DNA from: Trogon surrucura
Taxonomy: Eukaryota > Chordata > Aves > Trogoniformes > Trogonidae
DNA length: 64,000 nt
NCBI GenBank assembly: GCA_020746105.1
Contig: CM036620.1
Span: 45,838,706-45,902,705 of the forward strand
Reading direction: 5' to 3'
The position numbers were made by a program, and so were the translations under genes. Of this stretch, positions 1 to 36,219 are shown one piece after another (within the stretch, counting starts at the first letter, position 1; each line of letters starts with the position of its first letter). The notes under the pieces are model-generated. The model saw only the letters and a program-made list of their open reading frames with translations, made no database searches and was not told the origin of the DNA.

Positions 1-25536
<25,536 letters not shown>

Positions 25537-26029
25537 CTTTGAGACCTGTACCTCTGCACTTAAAAGAAAGTGGGATGTTGCACAGAACATGTAAATCTAA
25601 CTTTGGAAACGTGGCTTTGATCAAACCATTAGAGTTAAACTTTATTTTTAAACTGCAACTCTTAGCAGAACTAAAGTTTTAAAAAACCCCTAGTCTTTCG
25701 TAGACTTTATTTAAGGAACAAACATGGGGAAAACTTGGTGCTTTATTTAACAGGAACATTCGTTTGAAGTTAACTTTGAATGTCAAACTCTTATAAGTAT
25801 TATTGAGGCATATTATATGTCCTGAGTATTTAAGTGAAGAAATTCTAATTCATTTGACCAAAACCAAAATATGTTTTCATAATTGACAGTAAGTTGAAAT
25901 GCAAAGTTTGTACTTACTATTAAAGATTTACAACATTAAAAATTATCATCCTTTACAGAAATTTGTTCTGTGCTACTTGTGTTGAGGACAGAACAGGGTG
26001 TGCAGTAGCACAGTAAAGTACAGAAATCA
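25537..26029 (+). other. TRAPPC11: TRAPPC11 proximal 3' UTR
   Basis: AT-rich sequence following the stop codon, up to the CR1 insertion. It contains two ATTAAA hexamers (25,919-25,924 and 25,935-25,940) that could serve as proximal poly(A) signals. No AATAAA occurs near them. Confidence 0.7.
25919..25940 (+). terminator. TRAPPC11: Candidate proximal poly(A) signals (ATTAAA x2)
   Basis: Two ATTAAA variants 16 bases apart, about 385-400 bases after the TRAPPC11 stop. A T/G-rich stretch (TTTGTTCTGTGCTACTTGTG, near 25,962-25,981) follows at a suitable distance. Use is inferred. Confidence 0.45.
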
Positions 26030-26113
26030 CAGACACAGAAATCACAGAATGTTAAAGGTTGGAAGGGACCTTAAAGATCATCTAGTCCAACCCCCCTGCC
26101 AGAGCAGGATCCC

Positions 26114-28969
26114 CTACACTAGAGCGCACAGGAACGCGTCCAGGCGGGTTTTGAATGTCTCCAGAGAAGGAGATTCCACAACCTCCCTGGGCAGCCTGTT
26201 CCAGTGCTCGGTCACCCTTACAGTAAAAAAGTTTTTCCTCATATTTTTCTGGAACCTCCTGTGTTCCAGCTTCCACCCATTGCCCCTTGTCCTGTCAGTG
26301 GACGCCGCTGAAAAGAGCCTGGCTCCATCCTCCTGACATTCCCCCTTGACATATTTATAAACATTGATGAGGTCACCCCTCAGCCTCCTCTTCTCCAAGC
26401 TAAAGAGATCCAGCTCCTTCAGCCTTTCCTCATAAGGGAGATGCTCCACTCCCTTCACCATCTTTGTGGCTCTACGCTGGACTCTCTCAAGCAGCTCCCT
26501 GTCCTTCTTGAACTGAGGGGCCCAGAACTGGACACAATATTCCAGATGTGGCCTCACCAGGGCAGAGTAGAGGGGCAGGAGGACCTCTCTTGACCTACTT
26601 GCTACTCCCCTTCTAATACACCCCAGGATGCCATTGGCCTTCTTGGCCACGAGGGCACATTGCTGGCTCATGGTCATCCTGCTGTCCACTAGAACCCCCA
26701 GGTCCCTTTCCCCTGCACTGCTCTCCAGCAGGGCAGTCCCCAACCTATATTGGTACATGGGGTTATTTTTTCCCAAGTGCAAAACTCTACACTTGCCCTT
26801 GTTGAACTTCATAAGATTTCTCCCCGCCCAGCCCTCCAGCCTGTCTAGGTCTCTCTGAATGGCTGCACAGTCTTCTGGTGTGTCAACCACTCCCCCCAAC
26901 TTCGTATCATCAGCAAACTTGCTGACAACATTCTCTAATCCCTCATCCAGATCATTGATGAATATATTAAACAGCACCGGCCCAAGCACTGACCCCTGAG
27001 GGACCCCACTAGACACAGGCAACCAGCCAGACTCAGCCCCATTGACCACAACCCTCTGGCTTCTTCTCTTCAACCAGTTCTCGACCCACCTCACTACTTG
27101 GTCATCCAGACCACACTTCCTCAGTTTACCTATGAGGATGCTGTGGGAGACGGTGTCAAAGGCCTTGCTGATGTCCAGGTAGACCATGTCCACTGCATGG
27201 CCACCATCCATCCACCTGGTTATGTCTTCATAAAAGGCTATCAGGTTGGTCAAACATGACTTCCCCTTGGCAAAGCCATGCTGACTGCTCCTAATAACCT
27301 TCTTATCCTTGATATGCCTAGAGACAGTGTCAAGGATAAGATGTTCCATCACCTTTCCAGGGATGGAGGTGAGGCTGACCGGTCTGTAGTTACTCGGGTC
27401 ATCCTTCCTGCCCTTCTTATAGACTGGAGTGACATTCGCTTTCCTCCAGTCTTCAGGCACCTCACCTGTTACCCATGACTTACCAAAGATGATGGAGAGT
27501 GGCCTAGCAATGACTCCCACCAGCTCCCTCAGCACCCGTGGGTGCATCCCATCAGGGCCCATGGATTTATGAATGTCCAAGTGTTCAAACTGATCCTTAA
27601 CCCACTCCTCATCAATCAGGGCAGACTCCTCCTTTGTCATGACTTCCTCTGAGGCCTCAGGGGACTGAGGCTCCTGAGGACGGTCTCCAACAGTGTAGAC
27701 AGAGGCAAAGACGGCATTCAGCAACTCTGCCTTCTTTCTGTCCTCTGTCTCCAGGACACCCACCTCATTCACCAGAGGGCCTACATTGCCTCTAGTGTTA
27801 GTTTTGTCAGCAATGTATTTGAAGAAGCCCTTTCTGTTGTCTTTGACCTCCCTTGCAAGTTTTAACTCCAAGGAGGCCTTAGCTTTTCTGATTGCCTCCC
27901 TGCACTCCTTGACAGCTGCCCTGTACTCCACCCAAGTGGCCAGCCCTTCCTTCCACAATTTAAACACCCTCCCTTTCCACCTGAGTCTGCCCAGCAGATC
28001 CCTGGATAACCAAGCAGGTCTCCTGGATCTCTTTCTTGATTTCCTACCTGATGGGATGCACTGATCCTGAGCCTCAAAGAAGTGGCCTTTGAATGCCAAC
28101 CAACTCTCTTGGGCCCCTTTACCTTGCAGCTCCCTGTCCCAAGGGGTATCCCCCAGTAATTGCTTGAAGAGGCCAAAGTTGGCCCTTCTGAAGTCCAGAG
28201 TTGCGATCCTGCTTGGTATTCTGTTTTTACCGCACAGGATCCTGAACTCCACTATCTCATGGTCGCTGCAGCCAAGGTTGCCCTCAACCTTCACTGCTTC
28301 AACCAGACCTTCCTTGTTGGTGAACACAAGGTCCAGCAGCGCTCCTCTCCTGGTTGGCTCATCCACCATTTGCATCAAAAAGTTATCATCGATGCACTGG
28401 AGGAACCTCCTGGACTGAGGATGGCTGGCTGTGTGGGACTTCCAGCAAACATCTGGGTAGTTGAAATCCCCCATGAGAACCAGGGCCTGGGACTGAGAGG
28501 CTGCTGTCATCTGCCTGTAAAAGGCCTCATCAACTTCCACCTCCTGATCAGGTGGTCTATAGTAGACACCCACCACAGTATCACCTAAGCTAGCCTGCCC
28601 CTTAATTCTTACCCATAAACTCTCTACTTGCTCCTCATCTGCCCCTGGATGGGTCTCAATACACTCCAGTTGCTCTCTCACGTACAGAGCAACTCCCCCA
28701 CCTCGCCTCATCAACCTGTCTTTCCTAAAAAGAACATAACCATCAAGGCCCACATTCCAGTTATGTGAGCTGTCCCACCACGTCTCTGTAATTGCAATAA
28801 GATCATAGTTCTCCAGCCGCACATAGACTTCTAATTCTCCCTGCTTATTCCCCATGCTTCTTGCATTGGTATACAGACACTTCAGAGATTTAATGGAGCA
28901 TCTGTTACCGTTGCTTGTGCATTTTATGCCTAACTCTGGGATACTTCCCCTTGGTTCATGTGTAGACAC
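26114..28969 (-). CDS. CR1 ORF2: endonuclease-reverse transcriptase
   Basis: A 951-residue open frame with the full CR1 pol architecture. The N-terminal apurinic-type endonuclease has TNARS (Asn35), ITETWW (Glu62), GDFN (167-170) and SDH (235-237). The central reverse transcriptase has [13 protein letters not shown], the first catalytic Asp in [11 protein letters not shown] (Asp599), [12 protein letters not shown] and the FADD active site (685-688). The C-terminal region contains the thumb-like [10 protein letters not shown] segment and ends at the usual CR1 stop. All catalytic residues I know for these two domains are present, and there is no internal stop or frameshift. The enzyme would nick target DNA and prime cDNA synthesis on it. 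The start is the first Met, 29 bases after the ORF1 stop. Confidence 0.95.
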   Translation of the reverse strand: MSTHEPRGSIPELGIKCTSNGNRCSIKSLKCLYTNARSMGNKQGELEVYVRLENYDLIAITETWWDSSHNWNVGLDGYVLFRKDRLMRRGGGVALYVREQLECIETHPGADEEQVESLWVRIKGQASLGDTVVGVYYRPPDQEVEVDEAFYRQMTAASQSQALVLMGDFNYPDVCWKSHTASHPQSRRFLQCIDDNFLMQMVDEPTRRGALLDLVFTNKEGLVEAVKVEGNLGCSDHEIVEFRILCGKNRIPSRIATLDFRRANFGLFKQLLGDTPWDRELQGKGAQESWLAFKGHFFEAQDQCIPSGRKSRKRSRRPAWLSRDLLGRLRWKGRVFKLWKEGLATWVEYRAAVKECREAIRKAKASLELKLAREVKDNRKGFFKYIADKTNTRGNVGPLVNEVGVLETEDRKKAELLNAVFASVYTVGDRPQEPQSPEASEEVMTKEESALIDEEWVKDQFEHLDIHKSMGPDGMHPRVLRELVGVIARPLSIIFGKSWVTGEVPEDWRKANVTPVYKKGRKDDPSNYRPVSLTSIPGKVMEHLILDTVSRHIKDKKVIRSSQHGFAKGKSCLTNLIAFYEDITRWMDGGHAVDMVYLDISKAFDTVSHSILIGKLRKCGLDDQVVRWVENWLKRRSQRVVVNGAESGWLPVSSGVPQGSVLGPVLFNIFINDLDEGLENVVSKFADDTKLGGVVDTPEDCAAIQRDLDRLEGWAGRNLMKFNKGKCRVLHLGKNNPMYQYRLGTALLESSAGERDLGVLVDSRMTMSQQCALVAKKANGILGCIRRGVASRSREVLLPLYSALVRPHLEYCVQFWAPQFKKDRELLERVQRRATKMVKGVEHLPYEERLKELDLFSLEKRRLRGDLINVYKYVKGECQEDGARLFSAASTDRTRGNGWKLEHRRFQKNMRKNFFTVRVTEHWNRLPREVVESPSLETFKTRLDAFLCALV

Positions 28970-28998
28970 TCGGGTTTTATCCCCTTCCCCCTTCCAAC

Positions 28999-30066
28999 TT
29001 AGTTTAAAGCCCTATCTATTAATCCCGCCAACTCTCCAGCAAGTATTCTCCTCCCTCTCTTAGACAGCTCTACACCATCTATATCTCTCATGCCCAGTAC
29101 TGCATAAACTTCCCCGTGATCATAATACCCAAAACGTTGCTGGAGGCACCAGTCTTTGAGCCATGCATTAACTGCATGTACTTTTCTTTTCCTTTCACTA
29201 TTCCTGTCACCTACTAAAGGGATAGATGAGAAAACTACCTGTGCCCCCGATCCTTTGATCGCCTGGCCCAACAACTTAAAGTCCTTTTTAATTCTCTGAG
29301 TACTTCTATGATTGATCTCATCACTACCAACCTGGACAATCAACAATGGGTAATAATCAGTGGGACTCACCAGCCTGGGAAGTTTTTTAGTAATGTCCCT
29401 AATCCGAGCTCCAGGGAGGCAACAGACTTCCCTGTGGACTGGGTCTGGACGGCAAATGGGACCCTCTGTTCCCCTCAGGATGGAGTCACCAATGACAACT
29501 ACCCTCCTTTTCTTTTTAGTTGAACTAGTCCTGATGCATGGGTCTGACTTACTCAGCAAAGTCAACCCTATGTCTCCACATTCATTCACCTCTTCTTTTC
29601 CATGGCTCTCCTCTTCCAGAGCACTGTACCTGTTCTGTAGAGGCAACTGAGCAGGTGAGGGAGGCTGGGCAGGGACCCGCCTTCCTCTCCGAGCCAGGAC
29701 TCGTTTCCATTCCCCCTCATCACCTTGGTCCCCTCCTTTGACCTCATGGCCAGAGGGGAGGGGATCCCCTGTTGCATGTGGAGAGTGCTGTGTGTGCATC
29801 AGGGACCGGCTCCACCAATCTATCTCTCTTTCACACTCCCTAATGCTCCTCAGCCTCTCCACTTCTTCTTTTAGCTCTACCACAAGATGGAGGAGATCAT
29901 TCAACTGACCGCACCTCACACAGGCACTGTCAGATGCAGCCTCTGGGAAGCACAGGCTCAGGCACTCCCTGCAGCCGGCAGCCTGCACAGCTGCGTCCTT
30001 GTGCTGGAGCACTGTTTGGGTCCCCACACTCCTCCTCGGGGTGGCTTTCTGTCTGGTGGCAACCAT
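28999..30066 (-). CDS. CR1 ORF1: zinc-finger, coiled-coil and SGNH/esterase-like protein
   Basis: A 355-residue frame from the ATG at 30,066-30,064 ([13 protein letters not shown]). Residues 32-52 contain a C-x2-C...C-x2-C finger-like cluster (Cys32, 35, 49, 52). A short heptad-rich helix follows at about 57-80, then a low-complexity linker. Residues 187-355 form an SGNH-hydrolase-like domain, with GDS nucleophile block (Gly193-Asp194-Ser195), VQVGSDE (245-250) in place of the usual GxND block, and DGVEL (330-334) at the DxxH block. The catalytic His is therefore Glu333 in this copy. CR1 ORF1 proteins are thought to bind the element RNA. The frame stays open to an upstream Met at 30,216, but that adds a 50-residue F/Y-rich segment encoded by a T-rich tract and is probably UTR. 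Confidence 0.9.
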   Translation of the reverse strand: MVATRQKATPRRSVGTQTVLQHKDAAVQAAGCRECLSLCFPEAASDSACVRCGQLNDLLHLVVELKEEVERLRSIRECEREIDWWSRSLMHTQHSPHATGDPLPSGHEVKGGDQGDEGEWKRVLARRGRRVPAQPPSPAQLPLQNRYSALEEESHGKEEVNECGDIGLTLLSKSDPCIRTSSTKKKRRVVVIGDSILRGTEGPICRPDPVHREVCCLPGARIRDITKKLPRLVSPTDYYPLLIVQVGSDEINHRSTQRIKKDFKLLGQAIKGSGAQVVFSSIPLVGDRNSERKRKVHAVNAWLKDWCLQQRFGYYDHGEVYAVLGMRDIDGVELSKRGRRILAGELAGLIDRALN

Positions 30067-30530
30067 AATGGGAAAGAAGAAAAAAAGGAAAGAAAAATGA
30101 TCAAAAAAATAAAAATAAAAATAAAAAAAAATAGAAAAGAATTCACCAATAACCACTCCTTCACCTCTTATGCCCAGGGTCTGCGATCCCCGCCCTCCCT
30201 GAGCCAGCAGTAACACCCGCTGTGCCCGCGGATCACCAGAGTCCAGCAGCTCCTCCCCTCCCCCACGCTCGCGCCGCTCTCAAGAGCCAGACGCTGAGGC
30301 CGCTTTTGAGTTCCGCGCGCTGCCGGCTTCCTCCTCGCCTACGTCACTCGCTCCCGCCTCGCGAGATTCCCTCTCAGTTCCGGGTCCCGCTCTCTCTCCT
30401 CGGCTTCACCGTCCCCGGCAAAGCCCCCTCTCGCCTCAATCCGCCCAGAAATCGGAGAAAAAAACCGCTCTTACTGCAGCAGCTGCCGCTGCCGCTGTCC
30501 GCGCAGTCCGAAGGAGTCAGCCGCTCAACA
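30067..30530 (-). promoter_or_regulatory. CR1 5' UTR / putative internal promoter
   Basis: Two unlike parts. A T-rich tract on the coding strand (about 30,080-30,140) lies just before ORF1. A GC- and CpG-rich block (about 30,180-30,510) is further upstream, with CGCG and CTCGCGAGA (about 30,357-30,365). The TCTCGCGAGA-type palindrome is a known promoter motif of housekeeping genes. Full-length LINEs carry internal promoters in this position, so activity is inferred. Confidence 0.6.
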
Positions 30531-30565
30531 TGGTTCCATGGTTCCATGGTACACATGGTTCCATT
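30529..30565. repeat. ATGGTTCC octamer cluster at CR1 5' junction
   Basis: ATGGTTCC occurs at about 30,531, 30,539 and 30,555, with CCATGG palindromes between. It lies exactly where CR1 similarity should end, so it may be either the extreme CR1 5' end or target-site sequence altered on insertion. Confidence 0.6.
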
Positions 30566-30886
30566 GTACTGTTGGAATTGAGTGGTTTACTAGTTCTTTA
30601 AAAACCGTAAAATCTAAAAGGCGCTATTTCTCCTGGGGAACCGCACATGCAGATTTTGATTCAGCAGCTAGTCTAACGAGCAGAGAGACTCCCTGGTAAC
30701 AGTTGGACTATCCAACCTGAAGACGATAGGATTTTGGATTGTTTTTACACACACACAGCTTCCAGATTGAAGATATGTCTTGGTTGTCATCTGCTGTGTG
30801 AATTTAAAAAAATGGACATCCAACTGTTGTACAGCTCTGGATGAACTGGTGTTTAAAATACAGTGAATCATGTGTGTATATATTTT

Positions 30887-30906
30887 TATATATATATATA
30901 TATATA
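30887..30906. repeat. (TA)10 microsatellite
   Basis: Uninterrupted TA dinucleotides, preceded by TGTGTGTATATATTTT. Confidence 0.95.
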
Positions 30907-30997
30907 AAAATGCATTGTGAAAACTTCAGTTAACTTTCTAAATAATTACGTTTTGATTGCTTGGGAAATACCTTATTTATTGTCAAAGTGGAGTTCT

Positions 30998-31003
30998 AAT
31001 AAA
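30998..31003 (+). terminator. TRAPPC11: Candidate distal poly(A) signal AATAAA
   Basis: The hexamer in TTCTAATAAACAGCTTG is followed by a GT-rich stretch (CTGTGTTTGTCC, near 31,030-31,041), the layout of a real plus-strand poly(A) site. No other plus-strand gene ends nearby, so it is tentatively given to TRAPPC11. Confidence 0.5.
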
Positions 31004-31020
31004 CAGCTTGTAACAGAGTA

Positions 31021-33041
31021 TTTCTGAAACTGTGTTTGTCCTTAATTACATTGTTTTCACAGCTGTTGTTTGATGACTCTGGTCTGTCTTGTATGCTGAT
31101 ACATTCATTTATAGCACTGAAGTCCAAAATAACAGCGGTAATACTTTGAGAAAAGCATTAGAGAAGCATGTAAGCATTCCTTACCAGTGAAAGGACCAAT
31201 TTACAGTCCTGCAAAAATATGCGTGAGCATATACAGCTTTTCCATGGAGTACAGACGTAATTATATTACAAGGTTTTTTTCAGTGTGTAGAGGAGGGAAA
31301 GACTACTACTGACAAACCACGCTGGAGAGAGCAAATGAAGTCTGCCTTATTCTTTGCTTAAATATCATGAAGTAAGTGGCAGTTGTGGGAATTAGGTATC
31401 TTACCTCTTTCAGTGGGGATGTGGAATGTGAGTGGAAAATGTATTTCACTTCCAGATTATTTTGAAGTAGCCACTCTGCTTACAGCAACTCTTGCATCTC
31501 TGCTACTACTTCTTAAATGACATGTCGATGCAAGTGTTCAGTGGAGAACTGGGGTGTTTTATCTCTCCCCTCCCTGCCCTTCCCCTGCCGAAACAGTCTA
31601 GCAGCAAAACCAGTCATTTGCATTCCTTTGAGAAAGGGGAGGGTATAAAACGCATTTGTGGTTAGAATGCTATTGAAGTCTTCAGTGAATTGAGTACGTA
31701 GGTTTCTACTTAAAATAGTAGTAGCAGTGAAAGTAGGTACTGTATAAAAATAATATAGAAATGCAGAAATGCAGACTTATCTCACACCATGGAAAAATAT
31801 TACTTGCTCCTTTGCCATAACTAATTTCTCTTTTTCCATTTGCAAAGAGAATTTTTTCATGTTTTGTGTGATCTCACTGTAGCTGTAAACACTAAAAACC
31901 AAAGATTTTTGTCTTAGTTGTCTGTAAAGTGCTAGGCATACCTTTTATGCTGTATAAATGACTGATGTGAATGAAAACATGTGGCAAGCAGGAACCACCT
32001 TCTTAAAAATGCTTGAGAAGTGATTAATGATGACTAGCTTCCTGACTCATAAGACTCTAATGCTGAGGGGAATGCTTGTGATTCATAACCCAAATCCCTT
32101 TGGAAGTCGTGAGTAGATAAAAAGGGCACATGTATTTCAGTGCAAGTGCAGTTTTTTTATTGTTTACTGTATTTTGATGAGTGCCATTCAAACTTCAATG
32201 CGTTCTGCTGAAATGTAGTCTGTTTTAATTGGAAGTAATTAAGTGAAGAAAAAAAGCTACTTTTAGAATAGTTTATAAATAGCTTTCAGGGGAAAAAAAA
32301 AAGTTTGAGATCAACATGTTCAGACTGCTACTGAGCTGGAGACAGCCCTAGCAATGTTGTTTCTTCCCCTTTTTATGCTACCAGATGTGTGATAGGGGAA
32401 GAACGTGGCCTATCACCTCATGACTCCTGGCCCACGGTGAAGCTTTGAGCAAAGGAAGGTAATTTATCCCTTCATTGCTTCTGGCTGCTAAGCTCTAGTT
32501 CTAAGTAGCTCCAGCAAAGTGAAGGATTAAAGGAAAGATTTTTAGTTCCTGATCAGTTTTTAAGATCTTGCGTGCTGTCTTGTCAGATTGTTCATTTACA
32601 CAGGGGTTTTGGAGGTTCTATCAGCTTTCTTTTCACATGTCCTAATGAACAAGATGTTTCTTTTTACACTGTCTCTGCCTTCATGTGGGAGATGGGAAGT
32701 CTGTGGGTAAGAATACTTCTGCTAGGACACTCCTTCAAGTTTGAGGGCTGCTGTGTGTAGAATAAGAAGGGGAAAAAAAGTAATCTCAAAAGCACCTCAT
32801 TCCCTAAACCTGCTTTTTTTTCTGAGAAGCAATGAGCTGCTTCTTCACGTCTTTTTGGTGAAGGCTAAAGGAAAGCAGCAGTGAACATCTTACCCCAACC
32901 TACCTTCTCAGTCCTCCTCTGGGAATGTCTTTGAGAAGAGACTCATAGGGCTAAGAGTAGTAATCTCTGCTCTGTTCCAAGGATGAGACATTTTACCTGG
33001 TTAACCTAAGTGGAGGGTAGAGACCTGTGCACAACTTGTGA
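31021..33041. other. Intergenic, nothing recognised
   Basis: AT-rich intergenic sequence between TRAPPC11 and the STOX2 promoter. Only short ORFs without similarity to any family I know. No clear repeat family. Confidence 0.6.
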
Positions 33042-33368
33042 CTAAGTGTGTTCAGCTTTCTCAGATTCAGGATGCACTATGCGTATTGCCTTGCGTCTCT
33101 CAGCTTTCAGGACGTCCGATGTGTGCCCTGACAGACATTTGCTCGATGGTGTGCTTCTACCTCCTTCTGCCTCCATAGCAGGTTGTCCCATTGCCTCACC
33201 ACACTGGGTGGCAAAATACTTCATAACACTTCTTGCCTCACTAGGAACGCGGTTGTTGAATGCCTGTAAAGTGGTTCTGAAAGCAAGTTGCATAGTCAAA
33301 AATGAGGACATACCCCAATTAGCCATTATGCTTAAAGAAGATTCAGAAAAGAAGTTTGTATAATGCAT
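33042..33368 (-). other. Unrecognised 108-codon ORF, possible fossil coding sequence
   Basis: A minus-strand frame (MHYTNFFSESSLSIMANWGM at its start, PESEKAEHT at its end) overlaps an equally long plus-strand frame (33,046-33,363). The stretch has more CpG than its AT-rich surroundings and a mixed, protein-like residue composition. I do not recognise it. It may be a retrogene or transposon fragment, or chance. No promoter or intron signals support a live gene. Confidence 0.2.
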
Positions 33369-34461
33369 AAAATAGTTGCAGAGAGTTGGTTCTTTGGAGC
33401 TCTCTGCAGGGATGGTTCTGGATGCTGTAGTCTCATAAAGCTAAATGAGGGGAAAAATAGTGTCAACTGTTTTGAGATTTCTGCTAAACTAAACTCTAGA
33501 TTTGAATTTTATTTATTTATGGCTTTAAAAAAATGAGGGATGAAGAAACCTAGTGGAAGTGTTAAGAGTCACCTGAAACCTGTTTCATCCTGCTAAATTT
33601 AAGAGCTAGTATGCTGGGCTGTGCCTCTGTGTGCTCTACAAGTAAATGTGGAGGTGACTTAAGGTAATATAGACACAGACTGGTCCTGAGATACGCAAAA
33701 CTGGGCAAAATTTATCCCAGCAGAACTTATGCCAGTAAGTTCTGCTCCTCAGATACCAGCGATCTCTCTCCAGTGACAAGGATGCCACTCATGCAGAATG
33801 TGACGGACTGTCCTTCCCCTTGCTGGTAGAGCGGGCTTGGCAGGAGCGAGGTCCCTGCTTTCTGAGAAGGTCTCCTGAAGGTTCCCTTAAAGCCCCAGCA
33901 GTGTGCTTTCCTGCCTCTGCAGATAGGTGCTTGCTTCCCGAGCTCACTGTGACCTTCTGTTTGATCTTCCTTATGTTATTATATTTCCTGATGCATTTTT
34001 CTCTCAAGAAGTTCTGCAAGTTTCCTCTAGAATGAACTCTGATTTTTGCACTTAGTTGGGGAACTACTTGATCTGCTGCCTTTCATGAACCCGAGAACTC
34101 TATGGCTGAAATGTCGTTTGTACCTTGGATGCCAGACGTACCTTAGCTTTCTGCTTGTTTGGGGCAAAGCAGGGAAAACCCTTTTTTTTTACAGCAGGTT
34201 GTGTTGGGACCTGTGCCCATGGATTTCTGTGATAAAAGTTTGCTCCAAGAGAGCTCCATCAGCCTCTGGACTGGGAGGGAATATGGATAGGCACCCTCCT
34301 GCTGTGGAAATACCTAGATATGATGCAGGGCTTGGAGAAATTTCCAGTCTTAGTGCAACTCTGACACTTGTCTTTCTTTGCTCTGCAGAGACTGTTGGAG
34401 ACTGCTCGGCACTCTCTGCAGCGTGACTAGGCTTAGGGACAGCAGCTCATGGGAGAAAAGA

Positions 34462-34540
34462 CAGTTACCTACCGATTAACTGCAGCTTCTTCATGGTGTG
34501 TTACTCATGTGCATGCTCACATCAGCATATAAAAGATAGT
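34462..34540. repeat. Possible ancient sauropsid interspersed repeat
   Basis: The stretch from CAGTTACCTACC through GTGTGTTACTCATGTGCATG resembles, from memory, a common turtle/crocodile repeat family beginning CAGTTACTTACC and containing TGTGTTGCTCATG. The other end was not found. Confidence 0.3.
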
Positions 34541-36191
34541 TCCTTGCTCTTTCTCCTCTATTTCAAAGCCCTTCTGGGAAAAAAAAGCAAGTCTATTACG
34601 ATGGATCTAAAAAAGCTCTCCTCCCTTTCCACCCAGTTTCTGAACCACTTCTTTTTGTGCACCCCAGAGGGTATTACTGAGAGCTTCCAAAGTCTCCCAC
34701 CTTGGTGTGCACATATTTGGTCATATATCTTAAAGCCCCTCAGGTTAGAAGTAACCAACCTTCCTCACCTTTTGCTGTAGAGAGTTTCACGTTCTTTGCC
34801 TTGTTGTCTTTTTGCCAGTGAAACTTTTTACAAAATGCAAGACCATTTCACAGTGCAGGGTGTTCCATTAGGTAGACTTGAGCATGATAACCTAAATGAG
34901 AAAATCAGCTTGATTAACCTTGTTTGTCTTTTGTCCTTGTCAGCCTTAGAGAAAAGGTTTTAGTTTGGAGGAAGTGAGGAAGGAATATATGTCACAAATA
35001 CTGATGGGAATTAATCAGATTTTAGGAAAGCAAAACTCTACGTTTCCCAGTGCTGTAATTTTACTTCCAAAGAGATGGCAAGTATTGGATAACTGAACCC
35101 AAGCATTTATATATTTAAATAGAATTTTTAAATACCCCAAAGATTTATTCAGGACAGTATAAATTTCCTCACTTGAAGAGAATGTAAATATTTTATTCTA
35201 GGTTTGTTTTTAAAGAAAATTATGTCAAATTTCCTTGCCAGATCTCTAGATAATTTGCTGGGGAACATGATATTGTGCAAAGGCAATCAAGTTTGTATAG
35301 CCATGCTTGTAGGATGTGTTGTATCAATGTAAAACTATGTTAACTATGCACGCTAGTTACCATAGTCTGAACTTGCCAGTGGGATGGGGAGATCTGGGAG
35401 TCAAAAAAATTCTCACTGGAAAGTAAATGAAAACATGAAGCTGGCATTTTTTTTAGCCTGCGTTTAGGAATTGCTAAGAAGTATCTGATTCCATTGGGAC
35501 ATTTAAGCTGACCTTAAGGCTGAGATTTCAAATATTCTTTCTAAAAATTTAGCTGTTCATCCCTCAACAATAATTTTACTTTAGAGCATGCACTTGTCTT
35601 TTTGTAAACCATTTTGTATGCGAATGTTTGCCATTTCTGTCTTATCTGCACTCTTTAGCAATTACTGTGGGATTTTTAAAATTTAAAAGTAGTTAAAGAA
35701 AAAGCTTGAACTTCTAAAATTCTTTGGTTTTCCATACTTACTATTTTTTTACAACCAGTACTTAAATTATTCATTTATCAAACTATTTTAATAATTATAT
35801 GTAATATTGAATCAGATGGTTCTCATTATGTAGCTTTTATATACACACATATACATATGTACACACACCTATGTGGGACAGTGAAACAAATTCTGGTAGA
35901 ACAGCACTGAATACCCAGGTGAGGATAAAACCCTTGCTATTTCAATTATCCCATTAACCTGCAGATAATGAACTTCACCTGATTTTTCTTCACCCTTTGA
36001 TTTCATGACGACACCTGTTTTTATGAGCAGTAGAAGTAGAGGTTGGCCGCCTTGCAGCCTCAGCTGGGGGTATTCAAAGTGCCTGCTCCAGCCCTAAAAA
36101 ATAAGCAAAATCACCAAGTTGCTTCACAGCAGCCAGTACCCCCTTTCTCCCGAAGTTACCAGCTGTAAGTCTGGCGTAAGCATGTATATGT

Positions 36192-36219
36192 CTGTGTGTG
36201 TATATATATATATATATAT
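36192..36219. repeat. (TG)n(TA)n microsatellite
   Basis: TGTGTGTG followed by about 19 bases of TA repeat. Simple sequence. Confidence 0.9.

Larger units (their letters stand above)
26030..30530 (-). mobile_element. Full-length CR1 LINE with both ORFs open
   Basis: A roughly 4.5-kb non-LTR retrotransposon inserted antisense to TRAPPC11, about 0.5 kb after its stop codon. On the minus strand the order is a CpG-rich 5' UTR (30,530-30,067), ORF1 (30,066-28,999), a 29-bp spacer, ORF2 (28,969-26,114) and a short 3' UTR. The 3' UTR ends in the CR1 signature CCTTCCAACCTTTAACATTC followed by degenerate octamer repeats (CTGTGATTT units, down to about 26,000). Most genomic CR1 copies are severely 5'-truncated, so a copy with its 5' UTR and two uninterrupted ORFs is unusual and implies recent insertion. 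The exact 5' end (30,525-30,565) is uncertain. No long target duplication is seen, as is normal for CR1. Confidence 0.95.
30566..31020 (+). other. TRAPPC11: Possible distal TRAPPC11 3' UTR
   Basis: AT-rich single-copy-looking DNA on the far side of the CR1, ending at an AATAAA. It may be the distal 3' UTR displaced by the CR1 insertion. It contains a (TA)10 microsatellite at 30,887-30,906. Confidence 0.45.

Noticed and set aside
26114..28969. Plus-strand ORFs of 60-140 codons across the CR1 body
   Set aside because: They are antisense shadows of CR1 ORF2.
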